Shown here one piece after another: positions 1 to 5,144 of a DNA stretch of 13,178 bases. Source of the DNA: a candidate division FCPU426 bacterium (GTDB taxonomy: Bacteria > Oederibacteriota > PGYV01 > Palsa-1178); NCBI GenBank assembly GCA_003167475.1, contig PMTB01000272.1:1-13178 (forward strand), given 5' to 3'. The position numbers were made by a program, and so were the translations under genes. Every line of letters begins with the position of its first letter. The first letter of the stretch is position 1. The notes under the pieces were generated by a model. That model did not search any database. It was not told the DNA's origin and saw only the letters and a list, made by a program, of their open reading frames with translations.

Positions 1-564
1 GACGGCTCCCGCGACGAGCAGGTCCTGACCGTGTCCACGTCGGATAAGTCAAAGAATAAAACTGCCGTGGCGGAACTGCACAGCCACGAGATAGAGCCAA
101 GGAAAAGGCCGGACATAACCAATGGTAAAACCATCAAGATGAAGACCGGCTGCGGCAACCTCTATGTCACAATAAATGAGGATCAGGACGGGCTTTGCGA
201 AGTATTCACGGCCATGGGCAAATCAGGCGGCTGCGCAGCGGCGCAGTCGGAAGCCATATCCAGGCTCGTGTCCACCGCCCTGAGGGCCGGAGTAAAGCCT
301 GAATCGATAATCAAACATTTGCGCGGCACCAGGTGCCCGGCGCCTGCATGGCAGGAGGGCGGCATAGTATTATCCTGCCCGGACGCCATAGGCATAGCCA
401 TGGAAAAATACATGCACGACAAGCATGATTCCCCTGAAAAGTTCGTTTTCAAGGAACAAAAACAGCTGTTTAAAGGCGATACCTGCCCCGAATGCGGCGC
501 GACGCTTGAGCACGAAGGCGGATGCAATGTGTGCAAGGTATGCGGGTATTCCAAGTGCCTGTAG
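1..564 (+). CDS. nrdJ: Adenosylcobalamin-dependent (class II) ribonucleotide reductase, C-terminal part (5' end outside window)
   Basis: The frame is open from base 1, so this is the 3' end of a longer gene; the GTG at 31 is an internal codon, not a start. The visible part (about 187 residues) matches the tail of vitamin B12-dependent ribonucleotide reductase, which makes deoxyribonucleotides from ribonucleotides using a cobalamin-generated radical. The diagnostic stretch is GKSGGCAAAQSEAISRL, then LRGTRCPAPAW and LSCPDAIGIAMEKY, as in the C-terminal domain of the long NrdJ family. The end is a cysteine-rich ribbon, CPECG and then CNVCKVCGYSKC, which in this family carries the redox-active cysteines that re-reduce the active site. 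The stop codon TAG at 562-564 is also the first three bases of the palindromic repeat that follows. Class II enzymes need no oxygen and are not oxygen-sensitive, so the gene fits an anaerobic or facultative lifestyle. Family assignment is firm; the N-terminal catalytic barrel cannot be seen. Confidence 0.9.
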   Translation, partial: DGSRDEQVLTVSTSDKSKNKTAVAELHSHEIEPRKRPDITNGKTIKMKTGCGNLYVTINEDQDGLCEVFTAMGKSGGCAAAQSEAISRLVSTALRAGVKPESIIKHLRGTRCPAPAWQEGGIVLSCPDAIGIAMEKYMHDKHDSPEKFVFKEQKQLFKGDTCPECGATLEHEGGCNVCKVCGYSKCL

Positions 565-801
565 AGGGTTAGAGACAGGAGACTGGAGCCTAAAGTGATA
601 CACGTCAAGTTTTTAAGCCAAAAGCCAAAAGACAAAAGTAAAGGAAATACAAGTGGTCAAGTTGTTAAGTAGTGCCCCGGTGGTGTTTTACCTTAAACAC
701 TTAACCCCTTAAGAACTTAACTTTTGTCTTTTGGCTTTTGGCTTAAAAACTTACGTTGGGCATCCAACTTTAGGCTCCAGTCCCTTGTCTCTTAAACTCT
801 A
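562..801. repeat. Palindromic MITE-like intergenic element, copy 1
   Basis: A 240-bp element built as nested inverted repeats. The outer arms are 562-596 and 767-801: TAGAG, a purine-rich run with GAGAC, then GACTGGAGCCTAAAGT, mirrored with a few mismatches. The inner arms, 607-639 and 720-752, are a perfect 33-bp inverted repeat. They consist of heptamer units AGCCAAA, AGCCAAA, AGACAAA. The centre holds GTTGTTAAGTAGTGCCC. There is no coding capacity. A second copy lies at 4838-5066 in the same orientation. It resembles a miniature inverted-repeat transposable element or a large REP-type palindrome. In RNA it could fold into a very long hairpin, so it may end or protect the nrdJ transcript. 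The rest of the gap to 942 is AT-rich and holds only a possible -10 box. Confidence 0.85.
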
Positions 802-850
802 CCGGCGTAACTTTTCTCAAAAAAACGGTATTATTCACCTCTGTTTATGT

Positions 851-856
851 TATAAT
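851..856 (+). promoter_or_regulatory. Possible -10 box upstream of the pilZ pair
   Basis: A TATAAT hexamer lies about 87 bp before the first pilZ start, in the AT-rich stretch after the palindromic element. No convincing -35 hexamer is seen 16-18 bp upstream (GTATTA at 828-833 is the 17-bp position), so this may be an activator-dependent or alternative-sigma promoter, or chance. Confidence 0.3.
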
Positions 857-942
857 TAATACGCTTAAGTTGGTTGGGGATGGCAAAATTGTTTATTATT
901 TAACGGGATATTTCTATAAACTTTAAAGTCCAGGGGGTATTT

Positions 943-1395
943 ATGGCTGAAGAAGAAAAGACCGACGGTGAGATATTTTTCGGGTCCGAGAAACGTGAAT
1001 ATCCGCGCGTGCCCATGAACGCGCCTGTGCGGTACAGGCAGCTTAATAAGGAAGAGAGCGACAAAGCGCTCGGCCGTTTTGCGGACAACTCAAACCTTTT
1101 GTCACAGTACGAAGAAGCAGAAACCATGAACGTTTCCAAGAACGGCATAGCCATGTATACCAATGAGGAACTCCCGGCAAAAGCGACAGTCGCCGTGAAT
1201 ATGCACATATCCATTCCCGGCATAGCCTGCAACTGCAAGGCGATAGCTGAAGTGATACGCAGGGATAAAAGCGACAACCCGAAGTACAATTACGTGGTCG
1301 CGCTGAAGTTCGTCAAGATCGTGCACCACAATCTTAAGAATTACAGGTTCCTTGACCTGAATAATTTGCTGGATGTAAACGACCCTATGGCGTAG
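943..1395 (+). CDS. PilZ-domain protein (putative c-di-GMP receptor), first of tandem pair
   Basis: 150 residues, cytoplasmic, with no signal peptide or membrane segment. It carries both halves of the PilZ c-di-GMP site: the RxxxR loop as R18-EYP-R22, and the (D/N)xSxxG strand motif as N63-V-S65-KN-G68. The domain covers roughly residues 14-130. After the barrel comes a tail, LKFVKIVHHNLKNYRFLDLNNLL, which its neighbour shares and which is not part of the minimal PilZ consensus. The start is supported by a GGGGG-type Shine-Dalgarno at 933-937. There is no YcgR-type N-terminal domain and no output enzyme, so it is a single-domain receptor acting by protein-protein contact. The target (motility, polysaccharide or secretion machinery) cannot be told from sequence. 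The next gene is a paralogue, indicating tandem duplication. Confidence 0.85.
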   Translation: MAEEEKTDGEIFFGSEKREYPRVPMNAPVRYRQLNKEESDKALGRFADNSNLLSQYEEAETMNVSKNGIAMYTNEELPAKATVAVNMHISIPGIACNCKAIAEVIRRDKSDNPKYNYVVALKFVKIVHHNLKNYRFLDLNNLLDVNDPMA

Positions 1396-1450
1396 GGAAC
1401 GCATACGAAGTCCTGCGTAGCCGGATATGCGTTCCGCCGCTGAACGCAGG
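1396..1450 (+). other. Pseudoknot-capable hairpin between the two pilZ genes
   Basis: The spacer starts directly after the first pilZ stop. Stem 1 is a perfect 10-bp pair, GGAACGCATA (1396-1405) with TATGCGTTCC (1426-1435), closing a 20-nt loop. That loop contains CCTGCGT (1412-1418), exactly complementary to ACGCAGG (1444-1450) just downstream, which is H-type pseudoknot geometry. No U-tract follows, so it is not a classical terminator. It could be an RNA-processing or stability element, or a degenerate dispersed repeat. The pairing is seen directly; any function is inference. Confidence 0.4.
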
Positions 1451-1502
1451 CTTAAACTCTTATTAACCGTATAAAAAACAAAAATAAAACAAAGGAAGAA
1501 CC

Positions 1503-1967
1503 ATGACTGATAATGCAAAAGAAGAGAAGAACGAAGGCGAACTGCTTTTACCGCAGGAGAAACGCGATTACCCCAGGATAGCGATAAACGTGAAGGTCAT
1601 GTACCGCGTGCTGGACAATGACGAGGCCGACAAGGCGCTTGTGAAGCATTTTGACCCTGAGAAAGTTTTCCGGGACTGCAAGACCAGCGAGGTCATCAAT
1701 GTATCCACTTCCGGGCTTTTGATGTATACGGTGGAGAATATACCGGATAAAAGTTTTGTGGCCGTGAATATGTACATCCCGCTCCCGGGCCTGTCCTGCG
1801 CGTGCAGGGCCGTGGCTGAAGTGATACGCTGCGAAAAACAGAAGGACAAATACCTGATAGGGCTGAAGTTCCTCAAAGTCATCCACCATAACCTGAACAA
1901 ATACAAGTTCCTTACCTTAAACGACCTGCTGGAGATCAAAGGCGGGGAGAATATAACGCTGGGGTAA
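1503..1967 (+). CDS. PilZ-domain protein (putative c-di-GMP receptor), second of tandem pair
   Basis: 154 residues, a close paralogue of the upstream gene; the two align along nearly their whole length with roughly half the residues identical. The c-di-GMP site is intact: R21-DYP-R25 and N66-V-S68-TS-G71. The shared tail LKFLKVIHHNLNKYKFLTLNDLL is present. The N-terminus is charged and variable in both copies, while the linker between the two binding motifs (residues about 45-62) has diverged most. That pattern would suit two receptors with different affinities or partners. AAGGA at 1492-1496 serves as ribosome-binding site. The 107-bp gap after the first gene has no visible promoter, so co-transcription is likely. 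No terminator follows; the next feature is a MITE-like element starting 37 bp after the stop. Confidence 0.85.
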   Translation: MTDNAKEEKNEGELLLPQEKRDYPRIAINVKVMYRVLDNDEADKALVKHFDPEKVFRDCKTSEVINVSTSGLLMYTVENIPDKSFVAVNMYIPLPGLSCACRAVAEVIRCEKQKDKYLIGLKFLKVIHHNLNKYKFLTLNDLLEIKGGENITLG

Positions 1968-2003
1968 AAGCCGGCCCGTGGTTCAAGTTTTAACAGTCGC
2001 GCT

Positions 2004-2227
2004 GTCATTGCGAGGAGCCGTTTTTTGGCGACGAAGCAATCTCTGTTCTTAGATAAGCTCTTTTTTGATTTTGAAGTCAGGCAGGTGCCACTTTGCTCCG
2101 CAGGCTTTGATTTAGACCAGATTGCCATGAACCACTCGCAAGCTCGGGTTCATGGCGTGCTTCGCCCAGAGTAGAGCCTGCCATGTACCTGAGCTACTGC
2201 GAATGGTACATGGCTCCTCGCAATGAC
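2004..2227. mobile_element. MITE-like element with perfect 16-bp terminal inverted repeats
   Basis: The ends are GTCATTGCGAGGAGCC (2004-2019) and its exact reverse complement (2212-2227), enclosing 192 bp with no plausible gene. The sub-terminal motif GACGAAGCAATCT (2030-2042) is of a type widespread in bacterial dispersed repeats beginning TCATTGCGAGGAGC; its GCAATCT part recurs inverted at 2119-2125. Two related hairpins lie in the right half: GCCATGAACC/GGTTCATGGC (2124-2133 with 2147-2156) and GCCATGTACC/GGTACATGGC (2180-2189 with 2205-2214), both with perfect 10-bp stems. No target-site duplication is evident. It is probably a non-autonomous element mobilised in trans. The remaining parts of the 1968-2321 gap are a short lead-in and the downstream promoter. 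Confidence 0.75.
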
Positions 2228-2251
2228 GATTAAATCCACCCGCTATTCAAT

Positions 2252-2280
2252 TTGACATTAAAAAATCCCTGTATTATAAT
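2252..2280 (+). promoter_or_regulatory. Perfect consensus sigma-70 promoter for the sugar-nucleotide gene
   Basis: TTGACA at 2252-2257 and TATAAT at 2275-2280 are separated by exactly 17 bp. Both hexamers match the housekeeping-sigma consensus completely. The predicted transcript starts near 2287, giving a leader of about 35 nt before the ATG at 2322. Confidence 0.85.
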
Positions 2281-2283
2281 GCA

Positions 2284-2301
2284 TTTATGTAAAAACATAA
2301 A
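2284..2301. promoter_or_regulatory. Small palindrome at the transcription start of the sugar-nucleotide gene
   Basis: TTTATGT (2284-2290), AAAA, ACATAAA (2295-2301) form a perfect 7-bp inverted repeat over the predicted transcription start, just before the GGAGGG ribosome-binding site at 2311-2316. It could be an operator half-site pair or a weak 5' hairpin; chance in AT-rich DNA is also possible. Confidence 0.3.
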
Positions 2302-2321
2302 CAATACCCCGGAGGGATTAA

Positions 2322-4829
2322 ATGAAGGCAATCATTCTCGCAGGCGGATTCGGAACAAGGCTCAGGCCGCTCACTTCCAATATTCCAAAACCCATGGCGC
2401 CCGTCATGAATACGCCAATGCTCGAACATATTATTGTCCTTTTAAAGAAACACAATGTCAGCGAAATTACCATGATGCTTTATTTCCAGCCCGATGTTAT
2501 AACCGGGCATTTTAGGGACGGCGCGGATTTCGGGGTTAAGATAGATTATTTAACTTCCGAGAGCGACCTGGGCACCGCAGGCTGTATCACACTGGCAAAA
2601 GAAAAAATGAAAGACGATAACTTCCTCATCGTTTCAGGCGACGTCCTTACCAACTTTAACCTGACCGAGGCCATGGACTTCCACGTGAAGAACAAGGCCA
2701 TAGGCACGATAGTTTTGACCAAGACCACGGACCCGCTGCGTTACGGCATTGTCGTGACCGAAAAAGACGGCAGGGTGACGAGGCTGCTTGAAAAACCGTC
2801 CTGGGGGGAAGTGTTCTCCGACACCATCAACACCGGCATCTATGTGTTCTCGCCGGAAGTTTTCAATTACATACCCATGGGAGTTGATTTTGATTTTTCA
2901 AAACAGCTTTTTCCCGCATTGCTTGAAAAAAAGGAAAGGCTCTTCGGGTTCACGGGCGAAGGCTACTGGAAGGACATCGGCACCCTCGCGGAATACAGGC
3001 AGGTCCATGAGGATATCCTTAACGGGGAAATAGACTGCGACATAAAGGGCGAGAGAAAAGGCAAGATCGGCCGCGACGTCTGGGTGGGCAGGGACGTAAA
3101 GATCAGCCCAAAGGCAAAGCTGAAGGATTCGGTAGTGATCGGCAACAACGTGACCATAGAAGAAGGGGCCGAGATAGCGAACTCCGTCATCGGCGATAAT
3201 GTTTACATAGATAACGGCGCGAAAATAGTGCGTTCTATAATCTGGAACAATGTGGTGATTGAAAAGGAAGCGGACATAAAAGAGGCGTGTATCGGCAATA
3301 ACTGCAAGATAAGGTACAAAGCCTACATAGGAGTCGGCGCCGTCATAGGCGACAACTGTTTCATAGGCAAGGAAACCGTCATTAAACCCGAAGTAAAGCT
3401 CTGGCCCAATAAAGTGATCGAGGATTTTTCCACGGTCTCGTCGTCTCTCATCCACGGCGAGCGCTGGTCCAACCGCTTGTTCGACATCTACGGCATCACT
3501 TCCATGGCCAATATAGAACTCACCCCCGAGATCGGCGCCAGGATCGGGGCGGCTTACGGTTCCACGATGAAAAAGGGAAGTTACATACTCGTGTCCCGCG
3601 ATTATCATAGGACATCGTTCATGCTAGAACGCGCCATCATGTCCGGGATATTATCGTCAGGCGTGAATATTTACGACTTCCGTATCATGCCGCTGCCAGT
3701 GACGAAATTTGTCGCCGACACCCTGAAGGTTTCGGGCGGGCTGCACATTAGGAAATCCCCATATGATGAGAAAATGATAGATATAAAGTTCTTTGACTCC
3801 GAGGGCATGGATATTTCCCTGGGCCAGGAAAAATCAATCGAGAGCTCTTTCTTCCGCGAGGAGTACCGCAGGGCGGACAACGACAACATCGGCATCATCT
3901 CCTACCCGCCGCGCGCGCTGGAGTATTATAAGGAAGGGTTCATGAAGTATGTTGATTTTGAAAAGATAAAAAAGCGCAGGTTCAGGATAATCATAGACTA
4001 TTCTTATTCAAACGCGCTCAATATATTCCCGTCCATACTCGGGGAGCTTGACTGCGAAGTGATAGCCTTGAACGCTTATAACGACGAAAAACGCCTTACC
4101 CGCACCGGCGAGAAATTCGAGGAGTCGCTTGAAAAGATAGCCGAGATGGTAAAAACATTAAAAGCCGACGCGGGCGTCATGATAGACGCCGGCGCGCAGA
4201 AAATATTCATAGTGGATGATTCCGGCAAGATCCTTGCCGATGACGACGCGCTTGTGGTAATGTCAAAGCTCATACTCGGAAGCAATAAAGGCGCGACAAT
4301 CGCCGTTCCGGTCAATGTGGCGACTGTCGTGGATAAGGAAATAGAATCCGCCGGCGGCAAGGTGCTCAGGGTAGGCACAAGCTACCGCTCCATGATGACC
4401 GCGGCCAACAGCAAAAAAGCTGATTTTGTCATGGAAGAAAAGGGGGGCTTCATATTCTCCGATTTCCAGCCGACCTTCGACGCCATGATGTCCACGGTTA
4501 AATTCCTGGAATACCTTGCGGTTTACGGCAAGCCCCTTTCTACGCTTACCGAATCCATCCCAAACTACATAAAAATAGTGGATTCCGTCGTTGTCCCGTG
4601 GGAAAAACGCGGCCATGTCATGATGGAGCTTGCCGCGTTAAAAGACAATAATACAAACGAAGATATAGAAGGGATACAGTTCAAGGACGGCGACTCGAGG
4701 GTCCTGATAATCCCCGACAACGACAGGCCGATATTCCAGGTGTATGTCGAGGCGAAGACGAAAGCGCAGGCAAAGGCGCTGCTGGAGAAAAATAAAAAGT
4801 TCCTTGGGAAGTTTGTGGAAAAGATCTGA
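2322..4829 (+). CDS. Mannose-1-phosphate guanylyltransferase-like / phosphomannomutase-like fusion
   Basis: 835 residues in three parts. Residues 1-235 are a sugar-1-phosphate nucleotidyltransferase: LAGGFGTRLRPLT at 6-18, K23 of the PKP motif, and the metal-binding Asp in VSGD at 107. Residues about 240-375 are a left-handed beta-helix with imperfect hexapeptide repeats such as VVIGNN, VIGDNV, CIGNNC. Residues about 385-830 are a phosphoglucomutase/phosphomannomutase fold. This layout and length match known bacterial proteins annotated as mannose-1-phosphate guanyltransferase, which supply GDP-mannose (or another NDP-sugar) for polysaccharide. The exact sugar and nucleotide cannot be fixed here. 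The mutase part is degenerate: the phosphoserine loop usually reading TASHNP is IRKSPYD (Ser479), the metal loop DGDGDR is DAGAQK (622-627), and the sugar loop is EEKGG (705-709). It may be regulatory rather than catalytic. The start is supported by GGAGGG at 2311-2316 and a consensus promoter. Transcribed alone. Confidence 0.85.
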   Translation: MKAIILAGGFGTRLRPLTSNIPKPMAPVMNTPMLEHIIVLLKKHNVSEITMMLYFQPDVITGHFRDGADFGVKIDYLTSESDLGTAGCITLAKEKMKDDNFLIVSGDVLTNFNLTEAMDFHVKNKAIGTIVLTKTTDPLRYGIVVTEKDGRVTRLLEKPSWGEVFSDTINTGIYVFSPEVFNYIPMGVDFDFSKQLFPALLEKKERLFGFTGEGYWKDIGTLAEYRQVHEDILNGEIDCDIKGERKGKIGRDVWVGRDVKISPKAKLKDSVVIGNNVTIEEGAEIANSVIGDNVYIDNGAKIVRSIIWNNVVIEKEADIKEACIGNNCKIRYKAYIGVGAVIGDNCFIGKETVIKPEVKLWPNKVIEDFSTVSSSLIHGERWSNRLFDIYGITSMANIELTPEIGARIGAAYGSTMKKGSYILVSRDYHRTSFMLERAIMSGILSSGVNIYDFRIMPLPVTKFVADTLKVSGGLHIRKSPYDEKMIDIKFFDSEGMDISLGQEKSIESSFFREEYRRADNDNIGIISYPPRALEYYKEGFMKYVDFEKIKKRRFRIIIDYSYSNALNIFPSILGELDCEVIALNAYNDEKRLTRTGEKFEESLEKIAEMVKTLKADAGVMIDAGAQKIFIVDDSGKILADDDALVVMSKLILGSNKGATIAVPVNVATVVDKEIESAGGKVLRVGTSYRSMMTAANSKKADFVMEEKGGFIFSDFQPTFDAMMSTVKFLEYLAVYGKPLSTLTESIPNYIKIVDSVVVPWEKRGHVMMELAALKDNNTNEDIEGIQFKDGDSRVLIIPDNDRPIFQVYVEAKTKAQAKALLEKNKKFLGKFVEKI

Positions 4830-4837
4830 TAAGCCGT

Positions 4838-5066
4838 AGAGTGTAAGAGACAAGAGACTGGAGTGGGATGGCTACTATAAGTTTTTAAGCCAAAAGCCAA
4901 AAGACAAAAGTTAAGGGAAGGCAAGGAGTGCAAGTTGTTAAGTAGTGCCCTCGGCCAGCTTGGTTTCCACTTGAAAACTTAACCCCTTATTAACTTAACT
5001 TTTGTCTTTTGGCTTTTGGCTTAACAACTTAACGCAGGTACTAACCCTCCAGTCTCTTAAACTCTT
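4838..5066. repeat. Palindromic MITE-like intergenic element, copy 2
   Basis: A second copy (229 bp) of the element at 562-801, in the same orientation, starting 9 bp after the preceding stop codon. The inner arms 4880-4916 and 4994-5030 pair over 37 bp with one mismatch and have the same AGCCAAA heptamer core. The outer arms are 4838-4864 (TAGAGTGTAAGAGACAAGAG, then ACTGGAG) and 5047-5066; the right arm has lost about 7 bp. The central GTTGTTAAGTAGTGCCC is identical to copy 1, while the rest of the core has diverged. The right end is 3 bp from the -35 box of the next promoter, so the element fills the space between one gene's stop and the next gene's promoter. Confidence 0.85.
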
Positions 5067-5068
5067 AT

Positions 5069-5097
5069 TTGACATATTCCCCTCCTTATTATATAAT
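5069..5097 (+). promoter_or_regulatory. Perfect consensus sigma-70 promoter for the ribokinase-transketolase operon
   Basis: TTGACA at 5069-5074, a 17-bp spacer and TATAAT at 5092-5097: a complete match to consensus. Transcription would start near 5104, with a leader of about 40 nt and AAGGAG (5133-5138) placed 6 bp before the ATG at 5145. No operator-like repeat is seen, so strong constitutive expression is likely. Confidence 0.85.
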
Positions 5098-5144
5098 CTC
5101 ACTCATATTTTTACTTCCTTATTATATTCTTAAAGGAGCATTTA

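Noticed and set aside
31..33. GTG as start of a short complete gene
   Set aside because: The frame is open to base 1, no ribosome-binding site precedes it, and the product is clearly the tail of NrdJ.
802..942. A c-di-GMP riboswitch in front of the pilZ pair
   Set aside because: I looked for GEMM-type conserved loops and paired stems and could not find them; only an AT-rich leader is visible.
2898..3608. A 236-codon antisense reading frame over the beta-helix part of the sugar-nucleotide gene
   Set aside because: The repetitive composition comes from the hexapeptide repeats on the other strand; not a gene.
562..5066. CRISPR array made of the repeated AGCCAAA-containing segments
   Set aside because: Only two long palindromic elements about 4 kb apart; no regularly spaced repeats or spacers and no cas genes.
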